In this document: positions 1 through 6,467 of the stretch, in pieces
How positions within the stretch are numbered: position 1 is the first letter of the stretch
How the letters are laid out: each line of letters starts with the position of its first letter
NCBI GenBank assembly: GCA_030643515.1
Contig: DAOWLH010000102.1
Span: 1 to 14,139 of the forward strand
DNA from: Dehalococcoidia bacterium
GTDB lineage: Bacteria > Chloroflexota > Dehalococcoidia > Dehalococcoidales > DAOWLH01
Direction of reading: 5' to 3'
Length of the DNA: 14,139 nucleotides
The notes under the pieces: generated by a model
Told to the model about the DNA's origin: nothing
The model's input: the letters and a program-made list of their open reading frames with translations, nothing else
The model's database searches: none
Translations under genes and position numbers: made by a program

Positions 1-1402
1 CCGGCTGGCTGTCCTCTATCACCCTGGCCAGGGCTTCCATATCAAGGCGGCCATCGGTATTGAAGCCGTTGTGCAGGTTGTAGGTCATTATTCTCACCGG
101 GAAATTATTACCCGGGGTCGCCTCCGGTGGCCGCCAGGTAGCAATGCCTACCAGGGGCAGTATCAGGAGGAGTGCTGCCAGCCCCGGAGCCAGCCAGGTC
201 CGGTGGTGTACTTCAAGCCCGTGGCGTAGCCTGGTTGATGACATCAGCGCTGAAATGGCAACTACCAGTGCGGCTGCGGGTACCAGGGCAGTGTTGCTGA
301 AGGGGAGGGATATCTGATAGACGGCATAGTATCCAAGAAGAAAGATTACCAGCAGCATCATGCCCAGGCTGTTACCCAGGGTGATACCGAAGAAACTGGG
401 GCTGGGTGTTTTATGGCTGGCGCTGATCAGAACCATAACCAATAGCAGAGTGAGGAATATCTGGCCGCCAAGAAGCGATATCGCTGCCGGCCAGGACTGG
501 GGGTGGGGAGATGCCAGGGAGACTATCAAGGCTATACCATAGAGCAGGGCCAGGAGCCACTGGTTGCTGACCTCTCTCTTTAGCAGCCATATGGCTGTGG
601 CCAGGGCGGCAATTTGTGTTAGCAGAATCCAGCCGAAGGCAAAAGGTGGCGGCCAGTCGGTGAGCGCTGCCAGCCGGGCGATGTTCTGTAAAACCACCAG
701 TTGCAGGAAAAGAAAAGGCCCGATTGCCAGCCAGGCCAGTGATTCCCGTCCAAAGCTGCCGGCAGTCTTCAGCCGGTCTGTGTCCTGGTCAGTTTTTCTG
801 GTGGCCAGCAGCAGCCACTGTGCCAGCACCAGGGCCAGTATTACCAGCAGAGGCGCCAGTCCTGGCTGCCAGGCAAGGTCGTAGGTGGCGAAGGTGCCGT
901 GCAGCGCCGTGTCTAGTATTAGTCCGCTGATAAGCCCCAGGGCGAAGTGCCCCACGGCGGCCCCCCCCTGGAGGCGTACCTTCTGCAGGTAGACGGGAAG
1001 GAAAAGAATAAAAAAAACCATTCCGGCCATGGCCAGGCCGAGGGTGACCAGCGGCTCACCCCACCACAGCTGTATTACCAGCCGGAATAGTCCCAGGCCG
1101 CCGGCGGTTATTATTACTGTTCGGCGGTAGCCCAGCAGACGGAGCAATCTACCGGAGAAGAAGGCGAGCAGGAAAACAGCCAGCGCGATGGCCCCCAGCT
1201 GTATCGAGCCCAGACCGATGCGGTCGCCCAGTGTCCAGGTCAGCCCAGGGATTAGCAGCCTCAGCACCTGCAGGCCGAAAGAAACCGTTAGCGCCGGCAG
1301 TAGAAGCTCGTTAAGAACTGGCCGTAACCTAAGCCATACTGTGGTCCTGGATGCCCTGGTTGTGATGGCTTGAGCGCTGTGCCCTGTGTTCTGGGCAATC
1401 AT
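1..1402 (-). CDS. Polytopic membrane protein with C-terminal EEP (endonuclease/exonuclease/phosphatase) domain, 3' end outside window
   Basis: Translating the minus strand from the ATG at 1402 gives 467 residues with no stop, running off the left edge. About 13 hydrophobic segments are visible, near residues 32-56, 64-84, 95-113, 117-138, 147-168, 181-200, 221-241, 253-273, 281-297, 306-327, 338-362, 369-387 and 402-422. The loop after segment 2 (GRLLRLLGYRR, residues 84-94) resembles MFS motif A, but without its aspartate. After the last segment comes VRIMTYNLHNG (436-446) and then GRLDMEALARVIED (451-464). TYN(L/I)H is the first metal-site motif of the EEP superfamily. The later catalytic Glu, Asp and His motifs would lie outside the window. 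Inference: a 12-helix membrane domain, one more helix, then a phosphatase or nuclease-like domain, probably extracytoplasmic. The plan recalls eukaryotic CWH43/PGAP2IP proteins. Substrate is unknown. An in-frame TGA near 1440 and no good in-frame alternative start before residue 46 support the start; no Shine-Dalgarno is seen. Confidence 0.85.
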   Translation of the reverse strand, partial: MIAQNTGHSAQAITTRASRTTVWLRLRPVLNELLLPALTVSFGLQVLRLLIPGLTWTLGDRIGLGSIQLGAIALAVFLLAFFSGRLLRLLGYRRTVIITAGGLGLFRLVIQLWWGEPLVTLGLAMAGMVFFILFLPVYLQKVRLQGGAAVGHFALGLISGLILDTALHGTFATYDLAWQPGLAPLLVILALVLAQWLLLATRKTDQDTDRLKTAGSFGRESLAWLAIGPFLFLQLVVLQNIARLAALTDWPPPFAFGWILLTQIAALATAIWLLKREVSNQWLLALLYGIALIVSLASPHPQSWPAAISLLGGQIFLTLLLVMVLISASHKTPSPSFFGITLGNSLGMMLLVIFLLGYYAVYQISLPFSNTALVPAAALVVAISALMSSTRLRHGLEVHHRTWLAPGLAALLLILPLVGIATWRPPEATPGNNFPVRIMTYNLHNGFNTDGRLDMEALARVIEDSQP

Positions 1403-1416
1403 ATTTCTGGCTGATA

Positions 1417-1445
1417 ATGATAAGGCTCTCTTGGCCAGGTGTCAA
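1417..1445 (-). promoter_or_regulatory. Putative sigma-70 promoter for the membrane-EEP gene
   Basis: On the minus strand TTGACA (1445-1440) is followed after exactly 17 bases by TATCAT (1422-1417), a perfect -35 and a 5-of-6 -10. Fourteen bases separate the -10 from the ATG at 1402, so transcription would start about 8 bases before the start codon. That would give an almost leaderless message, which fits the missing Shine-Dalgarno. A tandem repeat of TTATCA overlaps the -10. It lies in the 121-base gap after rpsI, where a separate promoter would be expected. Not experimentally supported. Confidence 0.55.
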
Positions 1446-1523
1446 TAGTAGTAGATGCCGGACGCTGGTGGAGAGGTTATCCCTGACATATCGGGCAATA
1501 AAACCCCCGAGACTATGCCGCCA

Positions 1524-1919
1524 TTATCGTTTGGTGTACTGAGGCGCCTTACGAGCCCGTTTGAGGCCGGGTTTCTTTCTCTCCTTGGCCCGTGAGTCTC
1601 TGGTAAGAAGTTCCTCATGGCGTAGCAGTGGCCTGAACTTTTCACTGACATTAAGCAAGGCACGGGAGATGCCGTGGGCGATGGCATCACACTGTCCGGT
1701 GGTACCGCCACCGGCCACCTTGATTATAGCGTCATATTTGCCCTGTGTCTCGGTTACCTGGAGCGGCTTAACGATAGTTTGTCGGTACTCAAGGCGGGTG
1801 AACCGTTCCTCATAGGGAACACCGTTAACCGTGATTGAACCACTGCCGGGCTGCAATTTTACCTGAGCTACCGCAGTTTTGCGCCTGCCCGTGCCTTGAT
1901 AGTGAACTTGTTTTTTCAA
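1524..1919 (-). CDS. rpsI: 30S ribosomal protein S9
   Basis: S9 binds the 3' major domain of 16S rRNA in the head of the small subunit; its C-terminal tail reaches the P-site tRNA. Visible family features are GTGRRKTAVAQ near the N-terminus, the glycine-rich VAGGGTTGQ followed by AIAHGISRALL, and the basic C-terminus ending APQYTKR with the invariant terminal Arg. I chose the TTG at 1919 (131 residues) because GGAGAG lies 7 bases upstream, whereas the in-frame GTG at 1934 (136 residues, starting MESATLKKQ) has no Shine-Dalgarno. It is the last gene of the operon, 3 to 18 bases after rplM depending on start. No clear terminator follows. Confidence 0.96.
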   Translation of the reverse strand: MKKQVHYQGTGRRKTAVAQVKLQPGSGSITVNGVPYEERFTRLEYRQTIVKPLQVTETQGKYDAIIKVAGGGTTGQCDAIAHGISRALLNVSEKFRPLLRHEELLTRDSRAKERKKPGLKRARKAPQYTKR

Positions 1920-1926
1920 GGTTGCA

Positions 1927-1932
1927 CTCTCC
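1927..1932 (-). promoter_or_regulatory. Shine-Dalgarno deciding the rpsI start
   Basis: GGAGAG lies 7 bases before the TTG at 1919 and inside the first codons of the longer frame that begins at GTG 1934. It favours the shorter TTG-initiated protein. Confidence 0.55.
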
Positions 1933-1937
1933 ACAGC

Positions 1938-2366
1938 TTAAACCGGATTATGTGCCTTTGTCTGAGCCAGGTGGGGGTGGGCATCACCGGCGTATACTTT
2001 GAGTTTCTTCAGCATGCTGTTGCCCAGGCGGTTCTTGGGCAACATTCCTTTGACGGCGTGCTCGATTACTCGGTCTGGATTTGCTTTGAGCATCTCTTCC
2101 AGGGTGATGCTTTTAAAGCCACCGGGATAGCCCGAGTGACGATAGTACAGCTTTTGCTTGATCTTGTTGCCACTAACCCGGATTTTCTCGGCGTTGACAA
2201 CGACAACAAAATCACCCGTGTCCAGGTGGCGGCTGAACATCGGCTTGTGTTTTCCCATCAGCAGGCGGGCAACATTGGTGGCCAGTCTGCCAAGAATCAT
2301 GTCCCTGGCGTCAACAACATGCCAATCGTGGTTAATTTCAGAAGCCTTCACACTGTAGGTTTTCAC
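1938..2366 (-). CDS. rplM: 50S ribosomal protein L13
   Basis: L13 is an early-assembling large-subunit protein. The 142 residues match the usual length. Conserved blocks are DARDMILGRLATNVARLLMG (residues 19-38), GDFVVVVNAEKIRVSGNK (51-68), YRHSGYPGG (75-83) and AVKGMLPKNRLGNSMLKKLKVY (about 104-125). The start is GTG at 2366. It overlaps the truA stop as GTGA (stop 2363-2365), so translation is probably coupled to truA. A purine-rich GAAGAGAGA precedes the start as a mediocre Shine-Dalgarno. rplM followed by rpsI is a nearly universal bacterial pair. Confidence 0.98.
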   Translation of the reverse strand: MKTYSVKASEINHDWHVVDARDMILGRLATNVARLLMGKHKPMFSRHLDTGDFVVVVNAEKIRVSGNKIKQKLYYRHSGYPGGFKSITLEEMLKANPDRVIEHAVKGMLPKNRLGNSMLKKLKVYAGDAHPHLAQTKAHNPV

Positions 2367-3229
2367 TGTCTCTCTTCTTTCAAAGGGTAATTATAGTTTA
2401 CTTTCATAAGGCACAGACCGGCAGCTGGGGCTGAGGGCCCGGCCAGGCCTGGCTTTCTGGTGTGTATTATACTATGAAACTCGTCGGAAGTCATCTTGTC
2501 CAGGCCAACCCTGATGAGGGTACCTATTGTGTTGCGCACCTGGTGGGGCAGGAAGGAGTTAGCCGCCATCTTGAAAACAACCACTTCGCCCTCTCTCTCT
2601 ACCTTGGCCTGATAAACGCGCCGCCGGGTGATCTTTGGCTTGCCCCCCAGGCTGCTGGCAAAGGAAGCGAAGTCATGCTCGCCGATAAGGGATTGGGATA
2701 CCCGATTCATGGCATCTGTATCCAGCACAGGGGTGACCAGGTGGTAAAAGCCGGCTCTCAGGGGTGATGGCGTCCGGCTGTTCAGTATGGAGTAATGGTA
2801 CTCGCGGCTGATGGCCTGGCGCCGGGGGTCGAAAGAATCAACAACCGGGCAGGCCGCTTTTATGGCGATATCCGGTGGCAGGTAGTGGTTAAGCCCTTTA
2901 ATAAAAGTATCCGGAGCAAGTGATGGCCCGGTTCTGAAGGTGATTACCTGTCCCCGGGCATGGACACCGGTATCGGTTCGGCTGGCGGCGTTTATCCTGG
3001 TCTTCTCACCTGTGAGCCTGGCGATTGCCTTTTCCAGTTCACCCTGAATGGTGGGCAGATTATCCTGGAGCTGGAAACCGTAGTAGCGGCTGCCATCGTA
3101 TTCAACTATCAGGCAAACTCTGGTAAGCTTACTCACCGCACCGTATCTTCCGGGGGTCTTGATTGAGGACGGCTCCGCTTTGCCGGGTCTTCTTTCCGTT
3201 TCTATTTCAACAGCAGGGAATGTCATCAT
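2363..3229 (-). CDS. truA: tRNA pseudouridine(38-40) synthase TruA
   Basis: TruA isomerises uridines 38, 39 and 40 of the tRNA anticodon arm to pseudouridine, in the cytoplasm. Visible are VEYDGSRYYGFQ (residues 42-53), the catalytic block ASRTDTGVHARGQV with nucleophile Asp86, the REYHYSI strand, and the C-terminal FLPHQVRN and R-x-G motifs. The 288-residue form has about 35 extra charged residues before the usual start of the family. The ATG at 3229 overlaps the rplQ stop (ATGATGA) but lacks a Shine-Dalgarno. An internal GTG at 3136 would give a family-length protein (MSKLTRVCL...). Its ORF overlaps rplQ by 4 bases and rplM by 4 bases. truA between rplQ and rplM-rpsI is a conserved order. 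Confidence 0.96.
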   Translation of the reverse strand: MMTFPAVEIETERRPGKAEPSSIKTPGRYGAVSKLTRVCLIVEYDGSRYYGFQLQDNLPTIQGELEKAIARLTGEKTRINAASRTDTGVHARGQVITFRTGPSLAPDTFIKGLNHYLPPDIAIKAACPVVDSFDPRRQAISREYHYSILNSRTPSPLRAGFYHLVTPVLDTDAMNRVSQSLIGEHDFASFASSLGGKPKITRRRVYQAKVEREGEVVVFKMAANSFLPHQVRNTIGTLIRVGLDKMTSDEFHSIIHTRKPGLAGPSAPAAGLCLMKVNYNYPLKEERQ

Positions 3230-3579
3230 GTTACCAATTCAAGTCTGACCACGCTGGCTCCGTCTCCTTGTCGGGGGCCCAGCTTGGTGATGCGGGTGTA
3301 GCCGCCGTGGCGCTCGGCAAACCTTGGGGCAAGGTCATTAAGCACCTTATCGGCCACCCGTTTATCGTAGATGAAGCCCAACACCTGACGGCGAGAGATA
3401 AGGCTGCCGCTCTTGCCCAGCGTAATCATTTTATCTGTCAGGCCGCGTACTTCCTTGGCCTTGGCCTCGGTGGTGGTAATCTTCTCATAGTCCAGAAGGT
3501 CGGTCACCAGGTTGCGGAACATAGCCCTGCGGTGGCCCGAAGGGCGGTCAAGGCTTCTACCGGTTACTTTATGCCTCAT
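3226..3579 (-). CDS. rplQ: 50S ribosomal protein L17
   Basis: L17 binds 23S rRNA near the peptide exit tunnel on the solvent side. The 117 residues have the standard bacterial length. The N-terminus MRHKVTGRSLDRPSGHRRAMFRNL is diagnostic in its MRH..G..LgR...HR.A layout, followed by LLDYEKITTTEAKAKEVRGLTDKMI, and the protein ends GASVVRLELVT. The ATG at 3579 overlaps the rpoA stop in an ATGA. GAGG lies 7-8 bases upstream. rpoA-rplQ is one of the most conserved bacterial pairs. Confidence 0.98.
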   Translation of the reverse strand: MRHKVTGRSLDRPSGHRRAMFRNLVTDLLDYEKITTTEAKAKEVRGLTDKMITLGKSGSLISRRQVLGFIYDKRVADKVLNDLAPRFAERHGGYTRITKLGPRQGDGASVVRLELVT

Positions 3580-4613
3580 CTTTTACCCTCATCCAGCCGA
3601 AAGACGTCTTCCTGTTCGGTCAGGTCTAAATCCCCGGTAGCCTTTTTATTTTTTGATTCTTTGGTCGGCTCTGGCTCTTCTGCATCAAAGGACAATGACA
3701 GCCCGAGCGTCTTTAGTTTTTCATCTATTTCCTGCTTGGACTTCTGGCCGAAGTTCCTCAGCGACATCAGCTCTTTTTCCGGGGTGCTGACCAATTCGCC
3801 AACAGTGTTGATGCCGCTGCGTCTTAAGCAGTTCATGGCCCGCACCGATAGGTCCAGCTGCTCCACGGGCATGTTGTAGATGTCTTCGGGGATGGATTCA
3901 CGCAGTGCCTTCTTCTCTTCGTCTATCTGAGAGACCCGGCCATAGTCAACGAAGGGTTTTAGTTGTTCCGCCAGAATGGCGGAACTGCGGCTGATAGCAT
4001 TGGCTGGTGCTATGGTGCCATTAGTCCATATTTCCAGGTACAGGCGCTCGCGGCTGGTCTCCTGGCCGATATGCATTGGCTCGGTGGTGAAATTCACCTT
4101 GAGTACCGGGGTAAATATGGCATCCACCGGAATTGTACCTACCGGCAGGTTGTCGCCGGAACCGGCCGGCCTGAAGCCGGTGCCAAGCTCAACATTGAAC
4201 TCTACATAAAGGTTGGCCTTGGGTGAGTCCAGCGTCAGCAGATGAAGCTCGGGATTGACGATTTCAAAGTCAATTGACGGCGCAATATCCCCGGCAAGGA
4301 CTTTGCCCGGACCTGTTTTCTCCAGGAACAGTTTGCCCGGTTGCCCCGATAGTGCCCTTATCTTGATTGCCTTTATGTTGAGCAAAAACTCAAGGACGTC
4401 CTCTTTAACGTTGGGGATGGATGAAAACTCGTGCTGGATGCCATCAATATGCACATGAGTTATCGCTGCTCCGGGCAGGCAGCTGAGTAGCACCCTTCTC
4501 ATGGTGTTGCCCAGCGTGGTTCCAAAGCCCTTTTCAAGTGGTTCGGCCAAAAAGCGCCCGTAGTTATCGCTGCTATCAATCAATTCAACTTGGGGTATGG
4601 CTAACGTAGACAA
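3576..4613 (-). CDS. rpoA: DNA-directed RNA polymerase subunit alpha
   Basis: Alpha dimerises to scaffold RNA polymerase assembly; its C-terminal domain binds UP elements and activators. The N-terminal domain (residues 1 to about 230) shows the dimerisation block GFGTTLGNTMRRVLLSCLPG (29-48), then HIDGIQHEFSSIPNVKEDVLE. The C-terminal domain (about 247-305) keeps the DNA-contact residues: Arg258 in SVRAMNCL, equivalent to E. coli R265, and Gly289, Lys291, Ser292 in FGQKSKQEI. A highly charged tail of about 35 residues (311-345) follows and makes the protein longer than the 329-residue E. coli subunit. The start is TTG at 4613, fixed by a perfect AAGGAGGT 5 bases upstream. It lies 22 bases after rpsD and overlaps rplQ by 4 bases. 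Confidence 0.98.
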   Translation of the reverse strand: MSTLAIPQVELIDSSDNYGRFLAEPLEKGFGTTLGNTMRRVLLSCLPGAAITHVHIDGIQHEFSSIPNVKEDVLEFLLNIKAIKIRALSGQPGKLFLEKTGPGKVLAGDIAPSIDFEIVNPELHLLTLDSPKANLYVEFNVELGTGFRPAGSGDNLPVGTIPVDAIFTPVLKVNFTTEPMHIGQETSRERLYLEIWTNGTIAPANAISRSSAILAEQLKPFVDYGRVSQIDEEKKALRESIPEDIYNMPVEQLDLSVRAMNCLRRSGINTVGELVSTPEKELMSLRNFGQKSKQEIDEKLKTLGLSLSFDAEEPEPTKESKNKKATGDLDLTEQEDVFRLDEGKR

Positions 4614-4618
4614 AGACT

Positions 4619-4626
4619 ACCTCCTT
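4619..4626 (-). promoter_or_regulatory. Strong Shine-Dalgarno for the TTG start of rpoA
   Basis: AAGGAGGT, fully complementary to the anti-Shine-Dalgarno, lies 5 bases before the TTG at 4613. It decides a non-ATG start in a highly expressed gene. Confidence 0.8.
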
Positions 4627-4635
4627 ACCAACAAC

Positions 4636-5259
4636 CTACCGTGAATACCATTCAACAACGGAAGCCGTATCAAATTTGCTGTCGATATCGTCTGGAGTGG
4701 GCAGAGTGAGAATCTGGCCAACCAGCTTTTTCTTGTCGAGGCTCAGCCAGGGGAGAATAGTTCTGCCCTCAATGGTGCTGGCTAGCTGTTTGAAATACTC
4801 GCTCCGGGTGCTTGTTTCACGCCAGCTAATAGCGTCTCCCTCTTTGACCATATAGGATGGTATATCGGTCTTGTGGTCGTTAACTCTGATGTGTCCGTGC
4901 CGGACGAGCTGGCGTGCCTGAGCCCGGGAATCAGCAAACCCCAGGCGGTAGACAACGTTGTCCAGCCGTCTCTCCAGCAGGACGAGCAGATTCTCGCCGG
5001 TAATGCCCGGCTGCTTTCCGGCCTGGGCAAAAAAGCGCCGGAACTGCCTCTCCATGAGGCCATAGGTAAAGCGGACTTTCTGCTTTTCACGGAGCTGCAT
5101 GCCGCGGTCGGAGATGCGGCGCCGGCGGCCCAGCTGCGGACCGGGTGGCTTCGGTCGCTTTTCAAAAGTGCATTTGGTGATGCACTTGCTCCCTTTTAGC
5201 ATTAACTTGTCACCATTGCGACGGCATAACCGGCAGAGTGCTCCTGTATATCTGGCCAT
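4636..5259 (-). CDS. rpsD: 30S ribosomal protein S4, zinc-binding form
   Basis: S4 is a primary 16S rRNA binder that nucleates the 30S body, lines the mRNA entry and, in several bacteria, represses its own operon. The 207 residues match the family. The N-terminus carries Cys9, Cys12, Cys26 and Cys30, the zinc-binding (C+) form. The S4 RNA-binding domain begins at ERRLDNVVYRLGFADSRAQARQLV (residues 96-119) and continues HGHIRVND. The ATG at 5259 lies 5 bases after the rpsK stop. AAGGAGG is 14 bases upstream and a second AAGGA almost abuts the start. No S4-binding pseudoknot can be assigned from the sequence alone. Confidence 0.98.
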   Translation of the reverse strand: MARYTGALCRLCRRNGDKLMLKGSKCITKCTFEKRPKPPGPQLGRRRRISDRGMQLREKQKVRFTYGLMERQFRRFFAQAGKQPGITGENLLVLLERRLDNVVYRLGFADSRAQARQLVRHGHIRVNDHKTDIPSYMVKEGDAISWRETSTRSEYFKQLASTIEGRTILPWLSLDKKKLVGQILTLPTPDDIDSKFDTASVVEWYSR

Positions 5260-5264
5260 ATTCC

Positions 5265-5657
5265 TTAGACACGCCTCCTTTTTGGTGGCCGACAGCCATT
5301 ATGCGGGGCAGGGGTTATGTCCCTGATACTGGTTACGTAGAGCCCCGAGCTTTGAAGGGCGCGGATGGCTGCCTCGCGACCGCTGCCTGGCCCTTTAACG
5401 TAAACCTCTACCTGCTTCAGTCCGTGCTCTATCGCTTTTCGAGCAGCGTTACTGCCTGCAAGCTGGGCGGCATATGGGGTGCCCTTGCGCGAACCCTTGA
5501 ATCCAGACGTCCCTGAACTGGCCCAGGCAATTACATTGCCTTCGGGATCGGTCAGGGTGACCATGGTGTTGTTGAAGGTGGCCTGGATATAGGCCCTGCC
5601 CGCTGGAATTGACTTACGCTCTCTCTTTTTCGCCTTCGTTCTTTTCTTCTGCGGCAT
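5265..5657 (-). CDS. rpsK: 30S ribosomal protein S11
   Basis: S11 sits on the 30S platform and helps form the E site with S7 and 16S rRNA. The 130 residues have normal length. Diagnostic blocks are AYIQATFNNTMVTLTDPEGN (residues 22-41), SSGTSGFKGSRKGTPYAAQLA and the conserved C-terminus DITPAPHNGCRPPKRRRV. The N-terminus is very basic. The ATG at 5657 is preceded by GAGGAG with a 7-base spacer, 17 bases after rpsM. Confidence 0.99.
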   Translation of the reverse strand: MPQKKRTKAKKRERKSIPAGRAYIQATFNNTMVTLTDPEGNVIAWASSGTSGFKGSRKGTPYAAQLAGSNAARKAIEHGLKQVEVYVKGPGSGREAAIRALQSSGLYVTSIRDITPAPHNGCRPPKRRRV

Positions 5658-5674
5658 TCAAATCTCCTCGCATA

Positions 5675-6064
5675 TTACTTCTTAGCCATTCCTCGCCTCT
5701 GGCCCCTACCGGCCACTGTCTTGCGGGAACCGCGCTTGGTGCGGGCATTGGTGCGTGTCCGCTGTCCTCTAGCCGGCAGGCTGCGGCGGTGTCGTAGGCC
5801 GCGGTAGCTGCCGATATCAGCAAGTCTTTTAATATTAAGGTTGACCTCTTTTCTCAGCTCACCCTCGACCCGGTACTCTCGGTCGATAACCTCACGGAGA
5901 CGGTTAACCTCAGCTTCAGTTAGCTTGTCAACGCTGGTATCAGGCTTGATTCCAGTGCGCTCCAGTATCTTCCGGCTCAGGCTGGGCCCGATGCCATAGA
6001 TGTACTGGAGAGAGATCAAAACCTGCTTCGCTCTGGGTATGTCAACTCCAGCGATACGTGCCAT
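5675..6064 (-). CDS. rpsM: 30S ribosomal protein S13
   Basis: S13 is in the 30S head, forms inter-subunit bridges with L5 and touches P-site tRNA through its C-terminal tail. It begins MARIAGVDIPR, then the helix-hairpin-helix GIGPSLSRKIL (residues 24-34), and ends in the basic tail RHRRSLPARGQRTRTNARTK...KK (91-129). The 129 residues match the usual size. A strong AGGAGG lies 6 bases before the ATG at 6064, and the gene follows rpmJ by 23 bases. Confidence 0.99.
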   Translation of the reverse strand: MARIAGVDIPRAKQVLISLQYIYGIGPSLSRKILERTGIKPDTSVDKLTEAEVNRLREVIDREYRVEGELRKEVNLNIKRLADIGSYRGLRHRRSLPARGQRTRTNARTKRGSRKTVAGRGQRRGMAKK

Positions 6065-6087
6065 CCGTTCCTCCTAGTAGCCTTTCG

Positions 6088-6201
6088 CTAGCCCTGCCTC
6101 TGCTTGTGCTTCGGGTTGGGGCAGAGGTTTCTCACCACACCCCGCCGCTTTACTATCTTGCATTTATCGCAGATAACCTTGACTGATGCTCTGACTTTCA
6201 T
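6088..6201 (-). CDS. rpmJ: 50S ribosomal protein L36, zinc-binding form
   Basis: This small gene was found by translating the gap between infA and rpsM. It encodes 37 residues beginning MKVRASVKVICDKC and ending KHKQRQG. Cys11, Cys14, Cys27 and His32 are the CCCH zinc knuckle of the zinc-binding type of L36, which packs on 23S rRNA in the large subunit. Two adjacent ATG codons exist (6204 and 6201). The second gives the canonical MKVR start and better spacing from AAGGA. infA-rpmJ-rpsM is the usual order. Length and all four ligands fit exactly. Confidence 0.97.
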   Translation of the reverse strand: MKVRASVKVICDKCKIVKRRGVVRNLCPNPKHKQRQG

Positions 6202-6238
6202 CATTATATCCTTTTAATCTTGTTCCATCCAGTAATGG

Positions 6239-6457
6239 TTATTTAAACCGGTAGGTAATCCGTCCCCGGGTGAGGTCATAGGGGGACAGCTCTATCAGCA
6301 CACGGTCACCGGGCAGGACTCTGATGTAGTGCACTCTTATTTTACCCGAAATATGCGCCAGAACAACGTGGCCGTTGGCCAGCTGGACGCGAAAATTGGC
6401 ATTGGGCAGAGCCTCAACTACCTTTCCCTCGACCTCGATTGCTTCTTTTTTGCTCAT
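6239..6457 (-). CDS. infA: Translation initiation factor IF-1
   Basis: IF-1 occupies the 30S A site during initiation and assists IF-2 and IF-3. The 72 residues match the family and form one S1-like OB fold: IEVEGKVVEALPNANFRVQL (residues 7-26), NGHVVLAHISGKIR (28-41), PGDRVLIELSPYDLTRGRITYRFK (49-72). The ATG at 6457 lies 10 bases after map. Its upstream sequence AAAGAAACGAAA has no clear Shine-Dalgarno, so it may depend on re-initiation after map. Confidence 0.98.
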   Translation of the reverse strand: MSKKEAIEVEGKVVEALPNANFRVQLANGHVVLAHISGKIRVHYIRVLPGDRVLIELSPYDLTRGRITYRFK

Positions 6458-6467
6458 TTTCGTTTCT

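Noticed and set aside
564..930. Plus-strand open frames in the left region
   Set aside because: The minus-strand frame of 467 residues with clear membrane segments and an EEP motif explains this region.
1491..1510. TCGGG/CCCGA stem after rpsI as an intrinsic terminator
   Set aside because: Only 5 base pairs with a 10-base loop and no T-run after it on the minus strand.
3163..3879. Long plus-strand open frame (238 codons) opposite rplQ and rpoA
   Set aside because: It lies entirely antisense to conserved genes, shows no family features, and is explained by their codon bias.
6040..6050. TTGACA on the minus strand in early rpsM
   Set aside because: It encodes the conserved VDI of S13 and no -10 follows at 16 to 18 bases.
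6203..6208. TATAAT on the minus strand as a -10 box before rpmJ
   Set aside because: It overlaps the rpmJ start codon, lacks a -35 at proper spacing, and is explained by the sequence between the Shine-Dalgarno and ATG.
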